Virus record (IMG/VR): IMGVR_UViG_3300043425_000091
Coordinates: 1-30,189 of that record
Direction: 5' to 3' (one strand)
From: a virus
Length of the DNA: 30,189 bases
A program made the translations under genes and the position numbers. This document shows, one piece after another, positions 1-7,299 of this stretch (positions are counted from its first letter, which is position 1; each line of letters starts with the position of its first letter). Below the pieces are notes generated by a model, which saw only the letters and a program-made list of their open reading frames with translations, was not told the origin of the DNA and did not search any database.

Positions 1-81
1 GGTGGACACTATTACTTCTGTCTTGATAGTGATAGTGAATATACATGGTCTGTAGAAAAAGTCAAAAGATATGAGCAGTAA
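1..81 (+). CDS. C-terminal end of an unknown protein (5' truncated)
   Basis: An open frame runs from the first base to a TAA at 79-81, giving the last 26 residues of a protein that starts before the window. The tail is polar with several aromatic residues (it ends R-Y-E-Q). Its stop overlaps the ATG of the next gene at 71, the same overlap style seen between genes throughout this phage. No function can be assigned. Confidence 0.7.
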   Translation, partial: GGHYYFCLDSDSEYTWSVEKVKRYEQ

Positions 82-469
82 TACAAAAGAACCAGAAAAG
101 GATATTATATCTTTCGATCAAGCACTAGAACTATGTAGCCTTGGGTTTGATGAACCTACATTCTGTATGTATGAAATAGAAAATAGACAGCTATGCCTGT
201 GTTATTTAGATGAAGAAGGTTTATACATGCCTGATAAAGACTTACATGCTCCTACTAAAAGCCAAGTATTTAGATGGTTTAGAGAGAAGTATGATTTAGT
301 ATCTTGGGTATCACTTGGCTCTCAAAATAGTAGAGAGTATATTTTTGGTATTTTAACAGACTCCACTTTTATTGGTAGTTGGAATACTAACTTTTCTACC
401 TACGAAGAAGCAGAGAATGCGTGTATAGATAAACTTATTTCAATCTGTAAACAACAAGATAATGACTGA
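71..469 (+). CDS. Unknown 132-aa phage protein
   Basis: The product is acidic and soluble, with no signal peptide or membrane segment. A central W-F-R-E-K-Y stretch and a C-terminal region rich in aromatic and acidic residues resemble nothing I can name. The start overlaps the upstream stop and its end overlaps the next ATG at 462, so it belongs to a translationally coupled chain of small genes leading to the helicase. Small genes of this kind in phages are often early host-modifying proteins, but that is inference from position only. Confidence 0.75.
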   Translation: MSSNTKEPEKDIISFDQALELCSLGFDEPTFCMYEIENRQLCLCYLDEEGLYMPDKDLHAPTKSQVFRWFREKYDLVSWVSLGSQNSREYIFGILTDSTFIGSWNTNFSTYEEAENACIDKLISICKQQDND

Positions 470-665
470 AGATGAAGTATATAGTGCTATAGAAAACACT
501 ATCATAAAATGGGTTATTGATGGTACTAAAACAGCAGGTTCTTTAACAAGAGAGATTATGCCAATCGTAAAAAAGTATAAACCAACTCCTTACCAGGAAC
601 ATCGTAAGCTTAAAGATGAGTGGGGTAATACCGACTGGAGAGACACAGGTGAAATGGGAGGCTAA
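462..665 (+). CDS. Unknown 67-aa phage protein
   Basis: A short soluble protein with an N-terminal amphipathic helix (residues about 3-35) and a charged, tryptophan-containing tail (D-E-W-G-N-T-D-W). It overlaps the preceding gene by 8 bases, and the next gene follows 11 bases later. Function unknown. Confidence 0.65.
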   Translation: MTEDEVYSAIENTIIKWVIDGTKTAGSLTREIMPIVKKYKPTPYQEHRKLKDEWGNTDWRDTGEMGG

Positions 666-676
666 ATAACAAGAAG

Positions 677-886
677 ATGGCAGAACTAAGTAAACAAGAT
701 GTAGTTAATGACCAATACTATATTTCTACTACAGCTTCTCTTAGTGGGGAAGGTAAGTATCTAAGTACAGTGTTTGGCTACCACAATAAGAAAATTATGT
801 GGTCAAAGGTGTATAAACAAGTATACTATGCTACTGTAAAAGAAGCAGAAGAAGGTCATAAAGAGCTTAAAAAACAATATTCGTAA
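677..886 (+). CDS. Unknown 69-aa phage protein
   Basis: A small soluble protein with beta-strand character in the middle (Y-L-S-T-V-F-G-Y) and a helical lysine/glutamate-rich C-terminus. The stop TAA shares its last base with the ATG of the next gene (TAATG at 884-888), which indicates translational coupling. No recognisable domain. Confidence 0.65.
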   Translation: MAELSKQDVVNDQYYISTTASLSGEGKYLSTVFGYHNKKIMWSKVYKQVYYATVKEAEEGHKELKKQYS

Positions 887-1131
887 TGGAAAAAGTAAAC
901 AGAAGAAGTCTATCAGGTATTTATATCTTCCACAAGTTTGATGAAGATGAACGTAGAGAACCAACAACTTTTGAAGACTGTCCTGAAGAAAAGCAAGATG
1001 AGTGGTTAAACTCATTAGATCCAGAAGCTGTAAAACACTTAGCTAAAGAATTAGGTAATGTTTTACGTAAGATTGGTGATCAATTTGATATCATGCAGGG
1101 TGAAGAGCCTGAAGATGACGAAGTAAATTAA
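886..1131 (+). CDS. Unknown acidic 81-aa phage protein
   Basis: A strongly acidic small protein, with D/E-rich stretches at residues 18-26 and at the C-terminus (E-E-P-E-D-D-E), giving a DNA-mimic-like charge pattern. Acidic early phage proteins sometimes inhibit host DNA-binding enzymes, but nothing specific supports that here. It is coupled to the upstream gene by a one-base overlap and lies 5 bases before the next gene. Confidence 0.65.
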   Translation: MEKVNRRSLSGIYIFHKFDEDERREPTTFEDCPEEKQDEWLNSLDPEAVKHLAKELGNVLRKIGDQFDIMQGEEPEDDEVN

Positions 1132-1136
1132 ATATT

Positions 1137-1418
1137 ATGGATAATAACTGGCAAGAAACAAGGGACAAGTACAGAGCTGCTGCAGTCCACTTTGCAAACA
1201 GATACAATACAGAAGTATCTGAACACATTATAGATGTAATGATATCTGTAATGATGACTAGAGATAATGTTTTACAAGGCGGTAGCTTTGTACAAGCAGT
1301 AGTAGCTAACAATCTAAGAGACTCTATCAGTAAAGCTGATGCAGAATGCAGTAAACAGCTTAGAATTATTACATTATGCAGTAATTTTTGTTACGCAGAA
1401 TATGAATTAGATGAGTAA
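1137..1418 (+). CDS. Unknown 93-aa phage protein
   Basis: Predicted mainly helical and soluble, with three cysteines in the C-terminal third. It ends inside the start of the SF2 helicase gene (8-base overlap, ATG at 1411 against TAA at 1416-1418), so the two are probably translated together. No family recognised. Confidence 0.65.
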   Translation: MDNNWQETRDKYRAAAVHFANRYNTEVSEHIIDVMISVMMTRDNVLQGGSFVQAVVANNLRDSISKADAECSKQLRIITLCSNFCYAEYELDE

Positions 1419-2535
1419 AAGAGATGAAATCCAACAAGAAGCTCTTGATATGGCCATAGCTAACAAACGTTGTGGCTTGGGCATATCAATGGGTGTTGGT
1501 AAAACCTTAATAGGTTTACGTTATATAGATTACTATCAAAAAGCTAATATGAAGAAGCTTAGAGTGTTAATTGTAGCACCCAAGGTTTCTATATTTGATA
1601 GCTGGGATAGTGACGCAGCTAAGTTTGGTATATCACTAGACAATGCTGAATATACAACCTATCTGTCTTTACATAAAAAGAATCCAGGTCATTATGATAT
1701 AGTGGTCTTAGACGAATGTCATAGTCTTCTTATATCTCACACTGTGTTTCTAGCACAGTTTACTGGTAGAATACTGGGCCTAACTGGTACTCCACCTAGA
1801 CATTTTCAGTCTGAAAAAGGTAAGATGGTACATCAGTTTTGTCCTATCCTTTACAAGTATATTACTGATGATGCAGTGAGTGATGATATTCTAAATGATT
1901 ATAGAATTATAGTACACACTATGCCTATATCTAATATTAATAGTTTACCTGTTAATATGAAAGATGGTAAGCAATTTTATACATCAGAACGTAAAAGTTA
2001 TGACTACTGGACTAAAAGAATAGCAGGTGCACAATCTAAAAAACAGGAGCAAATAGCTTCAGTTATGAGAATGCGGGTGCTAATGGATTTTAGAACCAAG
2101 GAAACATATGTAAAGAAGCTTCTTGGTGATATAGAAGATAAATGTATTATCTTTTGTAATACACAAGATCAAGCAGATAGGATATGTAAGAACTCTTATC
2201 ACTCTAATAATGAAGAGTCAGAGCAAAATCTACAAGATTTTAAAAAAGGTAAGATATCAGAACTATCATGTGTACTACAACTAAACGAGGGTATTAATAT
2301 TCCTGAGCTTAGAGCTGGTATTATCATGCATGCATATGGTAACGAGCGTAAGTCTTCTCAAAGACTAGGACGTTTATTACGTCTTAATCCTACAGAAACT
2401 GCTTATGTACACATACTTTGTTATAAAGACACTGTAGATGAGAGATGGGTAGCTGAAGCTCTTAGAGATTTAGACCCAAGAAAAATTAAGTATTTTGATG
2501 TAAACATATCTTCCTATGAATCATCAGCCCTTTAA
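1411..2535 (+). CDS. SF2 DEAD/DEAH-type helicase
   Basis: This 374-aa protein has the ordered motifs of a superfamily 2 helicase or translocase. Motif I G-V-G-K-T is at residues 28-32, the DECH box at 101-104 and motif III T-G-T at 125-127. A motif IV-like C-I-I-F-C-N is at about 245-250, motif V (L-N-E-G-I-N-I-P-E-L) at 291-300 and motif VI Q-R-L-G-R-L-L-R at 317-324. The length is close to the bare two-RecA-domain core, without large accessory domains. ATP-driven movement on DNA during phage replication or recombination is the expected role. The substrate cannot be read from the sequence. It ends 20 bases inside the next gene. Confidence 0.93.
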   Translation: MSKRDEIQQEALDMAIANKRCGLGISMGVGKTLIGLRYIDYYQKANMKKLRVLIVAPKVSIFDSWDSDAAKFGISLDNAEYTTYLSLHKKNPGHYDIVVLDECHSLLISHTVFLAQFTGRILGLTGTPPRHFQSEKGKMVHQFCPILYKYITDDAVSDDILNDYRIIVHTMPISNINSLPVNMKDGKQFYTSERKSYDYWTKRIAGAQSKKQEQIASVMRMRVLMDFRTKETYVKKLLGDIEDKCIIFCNTQDQADRICKNSYHSNNEESEQNLQDFKKGKISELSCVLQLNEGINIPELRAGIIMHAYGNERKSSQRLGRLLRLNPTETAYVHILCYKDTVDERWVAEALRDLDPRKIKYFDVNISSYESSAL

Positions 2536-2914
2536 TGGTAAGTTTATAAAGAGGAACGGCAGGCTAGAGTTTTCTAGCTTGGCTGTTTCTAAACAACATG
2601 AACTCTTTGTATCAGAAGTTCCAGATGGAACTATTGTAGAGTTTTTTTTTGAGGTACAACAAGATGATGGTACACTACCTCAATTAGCTAAGCTACATGC
2701 AATGATAAGAGAATTAGCATTACATGTAGGAGAGCCGTTTGATAACATGAAGTTATTAGTAAAAGATAAAGCAGGATTATGCTTGGCTAGGGAAGTTAGT
2801 GGCAAAGAGTATTTCTTAGCCAAAAGCTTTGGTGAATGTTCTAGAGAAGAACTATCACTAGCTATACAAGCAGCAATAGATATTGGTATTAGTGTTAACT
2901 GTCCAATTGGCTAA
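2516..2914 (+). CDS. Unknown 132-aa protein, possibly recombination-related
   Basis: The N-terminal half is beta-rich. The C-terminal half has the pattern A-K-L-H-A-M-I-R-E-L-A followed by a K-S-F-G-E-C-S-R-E-E-L segment and a helix. This layout recalls small phage proteins of the NinB-like or recombination-accessory type, in which a replication gene is followed by a helix and a 'S.ELS..E(L/M)' segment. The resemblance is from memory and weak. It overlaps the helicase gene by 20 bases, so the two are probably co-expressed. Its 3' end overlaps the 3' end of the inverted gene at 2895-3173 by 20 bases. Confidence 0.75.
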   Translation: MNHQPFNGKFIKRNGRLEFSSLAVSKQHELFVSEVPDGTIVEFFFEVQQDDGTLPQLAKLHAMIRELALHVGEPFDNMKLLVKDKAGLCLAREVSGKEYFLAKSFGECSREELSLAIQAAIDIGISVNCPIG

Positions 2915-3173
2915 TGTCAGCATCATAAGTAAAACCTTGCTCTTCAGCTTGAGTTTCAATCTCATTCATTAGAAGCATCATAGTAGACAGATGTTCCATC
3001 CAGTCTAGTGTAAGTTCTTCTTTTGCTACAGCTAACCTCTGAAACTCAGCAAGTTCTTCATCTGTACGTTCATTAACCATATGAACTACAATAGCTTGTA
3101 TTTTCTGTATAAAACCAGAGCCGAAGGCTACTTGTATAGATGCATCCTTCTTAATCATCTTAATATTTGACAT
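2895..3173 (-). CDS. Conserved-looking 92-aa phage protein on the opposite strand
   Basis: This is the only leftward gene in the left block. The product begins M-S-N-I-K-M-I-K-K-D-A-S-I-Q-V and continues with a G-F-I-Q-K-I-Q helix, an E-E-L-A-E-F helix and a long helix ending in E-T-Q-A-E-E-Q-G. This pattern is familiar to me from small proteins of Bacteroidota phages, but I know no function. It has its own TAAATTTG promoter box at 3201-3194, which argues that it is a real, separately controlled gene and not a shadow frame. Confidence 0.72.
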   Translation of the reverse strand: MSNIKMIKKDASIQVAFGSGFIQKIQAIVVHMVNERTDEELAEFQRLAVAKEELTLDWMEHLSTMMLLMNEIETQAEEQGFTYDADISQLDS

Positions 3174-3178
3174 AATAT

Positions 3179-3186
3179 TAGGTTTG
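3179..3186 (+). promoter_or_regulatory. -7 promoter box for ung (TAGGTTTG)
   Basis: TAGGTTTG matches the Bacteroidota -7 consensus TAnnTTTG and lies 24 bases before the ATG at 3211. No TTG sits at the ideal 19-21 base spacing upstream, so the -33 element is weak. It faces the leftward box at 3194-3201. Confidence 0.55.
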
Positions 3187-3193
3187 TTTTACA

Positions 3194-3201
3194 CAAATTT
3201 A
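3194..3201 (-). promoter_or_regulatory. -7 promoter box for the leftward 92-aa gene (TAAATTTG)
   Basis: Read on the - strand, the bases give TAAATTTG, matching TAnnTTTG, 20 bases upstream of the start codon at 3173. A TTG lies upstream but at about 15 bases instead of 19-21. The box overlaps the footprint expected for polymerase on the rightward ung promoter. Confidence 0.5.
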
Positions 3202-3210
3202 TAAAAGTTT

Positions 3211-3927
3211 ATGACACAAACAGTAAATCTAGAAGAAATAAAGTGTAAGCTTATAGAAAAGCTCACTCCTTCAGGATGGGCCACAAAACTACGTGGCTTT
3301 ATTCAATCTAGTGACTTTGACAAGATACTAGAAGCTCTTTATTTACAAAGAGAAGCAGGTAAAAGGTTCACACCTCCACTAAAACATGTCTTTAAAGCAT
3401 TTGAAGAGTGTCCAGAAAAAGATGTTAAAGTGGTTATTATAGGACAAGACCCCTATCCTAGCATGAATGTAGCTGATGGTATAGCATTTAGCTGTAGTAA
3501 TACAGGTAAACCGCAACCAAGCTTGAGATATATCTTTGAAGAGATAGAACGTACTGTATATCAAGAGTGGCCTACATATCAAGATCCAGACTTAAAACGC
3601 TGGGCTAACCAAGGTGTACTCTTAATTAACACAGCTCTTACTTGTGAAATAGATAAAGTAGGTAGTCATTACGATATATGGAATGACTTTATAATGTATT
3701 TACTAGATATGTTAAACTTGACTAACTCAGGTATAATATTTATCCTATTGGGAGCCAAGGCTCAAGAATTAGAGACTGTACTTGGACAAAACCATTACGT
3801 TCTTAAAGCATCACACCCTGCTTCTGCAGTATATACTGGTCATAAGTGGGACTGTAAAGATGTATTTAATAAAGCTAATGAGATTATTGTAGCAAACAAC
3901 GGGCCTCAGTATAAAATTAATTGGTAA
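3211..3927 (+). CDS. ung: Uracil-DNA glycosylase, family 1
   Basis: Removes uracil from DNA to start base excision repair. The 238-aa length is normal for family 1. The water-activating loop is G-Q-D-P-Y-P at residues 78-83 (catalytic Asp80), where the family usually has G-Q-D-P-Y-H. The L-L-I-N-T-A-L-T strand is at 137-144, and the minor-groove loop with catalytic His is S-H-P-A-S-A-V-Y at 201-208. That loop is shorter than the usual HPSPLS and lacks the leucine wedge. A -7 box lies just upstream. Glycosylase genes are common in crAss-like and other large phages, where they may clear deaminated cytosine from phage DNA or attack uracil-containing competitors. Confidence 0.95.
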   Translation: MTQTVNLEEIKCKLIEKLTPSGWATKLRGFIQSSDFDKILEALYLQREAGKRFTPPLKHVFKAFEECPEKDVKVVIIGQDPYPSMNVADGIAFSCSNTGKPQPSLRYIFEEIERTVYQEWPTYQDPDLKRWANQGVLLINTALTCEIDKVGSHYDIWNDFIMYLLDMLNLTNSGIIFILLGAKAQELETVLGQNHYVLKASHPASAVYTGHKWDCKDVFNKANEIIVANNGPQYKINW

Positions 3928-3946
3928 CCTTTAAAATCTAACAAAG

Positions 3947-4360
3947 ATGGCAGTAAACAAAGTGGAGATCTATGTATCTCAAATTTTAGAAGACTTAGAC
4001 AATGGTCTAACATGGTTGAAAAGAGATGATCTAGGATATGGATCTATTCAAGAAAAGTATAATGCTAAAGATCAGCAGATTGCTATGATCCGTAAACATC
4101 CTGTATTAAAAGATGCAGAAACTACTGTAACAGTATTTACTGTAATTGATGACACTAAACAAGACTATAATGGAGGAACAACCACCGTATCCGCTACAGA
4201 CACCATACATGAGGAGTCTTTGGTCAGCGTACCTGTCACTGAAGGAGAGCACAACGGACCAGTTTCTGATGTCAGCTTACAAAGTATCAGTAGTGGATCT
4301 ACTACAAAAAGAAACGATGAAGTTACAGCAGACGACCTCTCAGCCTTCGCAAACTTATAA
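3947..4360 (+). CDS. Unknown 137-aa protein upstream of the AAA+ ATPase
   Basis: The N-terminal 70 residues look folded and helical (V-E-I-Y-V-S-Q-I-L-E-D-L-D-N-G-L-T-W-L-K). Residues from about 75 are rich in Thr, Ser, Val and acidic residues and are probably disordered, ending D-D-L-S-A-F-A-N-L. It lies 19 bases after ung and about 35 bases before the chosen start of the AAA+ ATPase, so it is probably in the same transcript and might be an adaptor for the AAA+/VWA pair. That link is positional only. Confidence 0.7.
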   Translation: MAVNKVEIYVSQILEDLDNGLTWLKRDDLGYGSIQEKYNAKDQQIAMIRKHPVLKDAETTVTVFTVIDDTKQDYNGGTTTVSATDTIHEESLVSVPVTEGEHNGPVSDVSLQSISSGSTTKRNDEVTADDLSAFANL

Positions 4361-4394
4361 AGATCTCACTAGGAGAATTAATGGTGGATATCAC

Positions 4395-5660
4395 ATGTCC
4401 GCACAAACAGTTACTGACTCAGGTGGTAAAATGACTTGGGTTGATACAACAATTGATAAAACAGTAGAACAAAAATTCAAAATTAACAGAAACATGTCTA
4501 AAGTAAAATCTATTACTAAAAGAACCACGCAAGAAGTGCGTCAGATTGAAACCTCTCTAATTAATAAAGAGGAAGTATTTAAAATGCTAGCTTTGGCTGA
4601 AGCAACAGGACTACCATGTCTATTAATCGGTCAGCCAGGTGTAGCAAAGACTAAAACTGTAGTTGATTATGCTAAGGCTTGGTTAAACAAAGATGGTAAG
4701 ATGACAGCAAAAGACTTTGCTGAGAAGATCTACATCTTAGAAACTGATGAAGGAACTAAAGCATCAGAAATCAAGGGTATGCCTGACTTAGGCAAGTTGT
4801 TTACAGATAATGAGTACTCTCTTAGCACACCTATTGCTGATGCAGAGATTGTAATCATCAACGAGGTAGATAAAGCTAGCTCAGCTATCCGTAATGCCAT
4901 GTTAGGTGTAATGAACGAGAAGTTCTTGTTCAATGGTAAGCACAAGATTCCATGTAAGTGGAAACTGTTTGTAGCTACATGTAATGAAATCCCTAAAGAA
5001 GAGAAAGGTTCTCCATTCTGGGACCGTTTTATGTTAAAACATACAGTTAACCGTGTATCTGCAGGTGAGATGGTTAAATACTACAACAAAGGTGGCCGTG
5101 ATTACCGTGAGAAGTTTAACATCGGTATCCCTAATAAGATGGAAATCAACGAGGTAGAAATTCCAGCAACTAAGCTAGAAAAATATCTAGAAGTTGGTTA
5201 CCAGCATAGCTCTGACCGTACACTTACTTTCGTACCTACACTTTCTAAAGCTGTATCTTATATCTGGGATATCTCAGTAGATAAGGCTCTTGTAAAAACA
5301 GCTCAGATCATGATTGATCAAACTGCAGGTTCTGAATTACAGAATAAACTAATGTCACCAGAGGTTAAAGCAGTAATGAGTAAGGTGGAGATGCTACACA
5401 GCTATCAAACCAATGCTCAGTTAGAGTTGGCTATTGCAGAGATTGAAGGATTGATCAATACATATGCGGGTAGAGGTATTATGGATGCAGGTCAAGTTGG
5501 AGAGATTGAGCTTTCTATGCAGTATATCTTACAGAATCATCCAGCACGTGTTGATAATGTAGACAACAATGAATTAGAAGCTATGATGTCTGAGATGGAA
5601 TCTGGTCCAATGGAAATGGAGCATGCTTCTATGCCAGTTGATGCTAGCAACCCTTTCTAG
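4395..5660 (+). CDS. MoxR/CobS-like AAA+ ATPase
   Basis: Counting from the ATG at 4395, Walker A G-Q-P-G-V-A-K-T is at residues 79-86 and Walker B V-I-I-N-E-V-D-K at 153-160 (Asn in place of the usual Asp before the catalytic Glu). Sensor 1 A-T-C-N lies around 194-197 and an arginine-finger-like F-W-D-R-F around 208-212. This fits the MoxR/CobS branch of AAA+ ATPases, which work with VWA-domain partners, and such a partner follows at 5797. The frame stays open upstream to 4146, but that part overlaps the previous gene in another frame and has an unnatural composition. A start at 4395 or 4317 is therefore more likely. The stop is preceded by a slippery-type heptamer. Confidence 0.9.
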   Translation: MSAQTVTDSGGKMTWVDTTIDKTVEQKFKINRNMSKVKSITKRTTQEVRQIETSLINKEEVFKMLALAEATGLPCLLIGQPGVAKTKTVVDYAKAWLNKDGKMTAKDFAEKIYILETDEGTKASEIKGMPDLGKLFTDNEYSLSTPIADAEIVIINEVDKASSAIRNAMLGVMNEKFLFNGKHKIPCKWKLFVATCNEIPKEEKGSPFWDRFMLKHTVNRVSAGEMVKYYNKGGRDYREKFNIGIPNKMEINEVEIPATKLEKYLEVGYQHSSDRTLTFVPTLSKAVSYIWDISVDKALVKTAQIMIDQTAGSELQNKLMSPEVKAVMSKVEMLHSYQTNAQLELAIAEIEGLINTYAGRGIMDAGQVGEIELSMQYILQNHPARVDNVDNNELEAMMSEMESGPMEMEHASMPVDASNPF

Positions 5661-5773
5661 AACAGGGTTATAGACACTTAACAGAAAATTTCTACTGGAA
5701 AAGTGGTGAGATCTATTTCTTAAACGATGAAGGTGAGATGCATCTATTAGTAGGTGCATCTCTATCTTCATAA
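5648..5773 (+). other. Open frame in -1 register after the AAA+ gene; possible frameshift extension
   Basis: Directly before the AAA+ stop codon (5658-5660) the bases at 5651-5657 read C-CCT-TTC in the gene's frame, an exact X-XXY-YYZ heptamer. A -1 slip there enters an open frame that adds 39 codons (from C-T-A at 5657) before TAA at 5771-5773. The added residues look protein-like, with aromatic, hydrophobic and acidic residues alternating (N-F-Y-W-K-S-G-E-I-Y-F-L). The frame has no usable ATG except one 11 codons from its end. Alternatives are a gene remnant or initiation at a non-ATG codon. Confidence 0.35.
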
Positions 5774-5783
5774 CTATAACCCA

Positions 5784-5791
5784 TAACTTTG
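5784..5791 (+). promoter_or_regulatory. -7 promoter box before the VWA gene (TAACTTTG)
   Basis: TAACTTTG matches TAnnTTTG exactly, and the ATG at 5797 follows after only five bases. Transcription from it would begin at or next to the start codon, so the VWA gene could also be made from a leaderless mRNA in addition to read-through from the AAA+ gene. No TTG lies at the ideal distance upstream. Confidence 0.45.
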
Positions 5792-5796
5792 TAAAC

Positions 5797-7299
5797 ATGG
5801 CTAGTCCTAAACAATATAAGAATGTATACACCATTCTTGAGAAAGTAAAAAAAGGTGAGATACAGTCTTACTATAATGACGATGATGATGGATTGTTTGG
5901 TAAGATTAACTTTTATAAGAAAGCTGATCTTATTAAGCCATACATGCATTACATAGATGAGCGTAAAGTAGATACTGTAGTAGATACTTATATGCAAAAC
6001 CAAGATGCAATAGCAGATGCATACCGTAAGCTATCCTCTAGTACTAAGATCAACCCTGATCAAAAGCCAGACTATGATACTTTTACAAAGAAAGTACAAG
6101 AGAACTATAGAAAGTTTCCTAAGCACATGTCTAAAGACATTCATAAGCTTTTCTATCATAAGATGGAAAACTTAGAATTTGAAGACCGTGAAGATACTAA
6201 CTACACTAAGTTCAAAATGCTTGAGAGAGCTAACAACCCTGTTGCTAAGATTATGACTGAAGGTAGTAACCTTAAGTCTACGATCTTTGCTAGAAATATT
6301 ATGGCATATTTTGCTGTAAGATCTGCTATGATGGAGTATATAGATCCAGATACACAACAGCAGTTCATGAGTGGCATGAATGGTGAAGGTGACCCTGATG
6401 ATCTAGATCAAGCAATGGATAAGATGTTTAATGATAAACAATCTAAGAACATGCTTGACCAAGCTCTTAAAGATGCAACAGATACTTGTAAAGGTCTTGA
6501 TGAATCTGTAGACAAAGAAACCCAGGAAAAAATGTTTGATAACGTTAATAAAGACGGAGGAAGACAAGCTGGTAACCTTAGTCCAGATTATATCAGAAAG
6601 GTTGTACAGGAACTATCTAAGCTTAGTATGTCTTTAGGTAGTCTTAAAGATAAGATTAAGAAGCTTATGGATAAATCTGCTTCTTATTTTAGTGCTAAGA
6701 AAGAGACTGTATATGAAGACTTGTTTAACTCTGATAATCTAGGTGGTCTTAATGACTATATTGAGCTACATCCTAAACTACGTAAAATCTTTGCAGAAGA
6801 TATACTAGTCAAAGATGAAAAGTCAATTGGTAAGGTAGATATCTACATAGATATTTCAGGATCAATGTCTGATAACTGTGGCGTTAAAGATGCTCATGGA
6901 AATAGAATTAGTAAGCTAGACTTCTGTAAAGCATTTACAGTTAAGCTTAGTGAGATGGGTATGCTAAATGAGGTTTACTTATTTAATAACTCTGTTACTA
7001 AATTCAAGAACGATCCTATTTCTTTAGCTATGCTTGATACATCAGGTGGTACTACCACTGATAATGCTATTAGAAGCATTGAAAAAAACGGTGTTAACGC
7101 AATAGTTATTACAGATGCAGAAGATACTTGTAGAGAATACTCAGATAAAGCATTCTTTATAGGTGTTAAAGGATCTAGATTTAGTCACTTTAAAGATGAT
7201 ATTATCAAACAGTACTCAGATAGCAATCAAGTGGTTGTATTTGATGGTACAAAAGTGTACAATGTAGATCGTAAAGGTAACACTATAGGTTTATCTTAG
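5797..7299 (+). CDS. VWA-domain protein, partner of the AAA+ ATPase
   Basis: 500 residues. The N-terminal 340 are helical and charged, with a D-D-D-D-G run at 28-32 and an acidic linker at 195-215. The C-terminal VWA domain has the metal-ion-dependent adhesion site: D-I-S-G-S at 352-356, G-G-T-T-T-D at 417-422 and the strand V-I-T-D at 437-440. Known CobS/CobT and MoxR/VWA pairs use the ATPase to remodel a complex bound through the VWA metal site. The same division of work is inferred here. The target is unknown. Its end overlaps the convergent leftward gene by 17 bases. Confidence 0.9.
   Translation: MASPKQYKNVYTILEKVKKGEIQSYYNDDDDGLFGKINFYKKADLIKPYMHYIDERKVDTVVDTYMQNQDAIADAYRKLSSSTKINPDQKPDYDTFTKKVQENYRKFPKHMSKDIHKLFYHKMENLEFEDREDTNYTKFKMLERANNPVAKIMTEGSNLKSTIFARNIMAYFAVRSAMMEYIDPDTQQQFMSGMNGEGDPDDLDQAMDKMFNDKQSKNMLDQALKDATDTCKGLDESVDKETQEKMFDNVNKDGGRQAGNLSPDYIRKVVQELSKLSMSLGSLKDKIKKLMDKSASYFSAKKETVYEDLFNSDNLGGLNDYIELHPKLRKIFAEDILVKDEKSIGKVDIYIDISGSMSDNCGVKDAHGNRISKLDFCKAFTVKLSEMGMLNEVYLFNNSVTKFKNDPISLAMLDTSGGTTTDNAIRSIEKNGVNAIVITDAEDTCREYSDKAFFIGVKGSRFSHFKDDIIKQYSDSNQVVVFDGTKVYNVDRKGNTIGLS

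Noticed and set aside
4146-4394. An 83-codon upstream extension of the AAA+ ATPase frame.
   Set aside because: Most of it overlaps the 137-aa gene in another frame, the residues look unlike a natural N-terminus, and the conserved ATPase part starts well after 4395.
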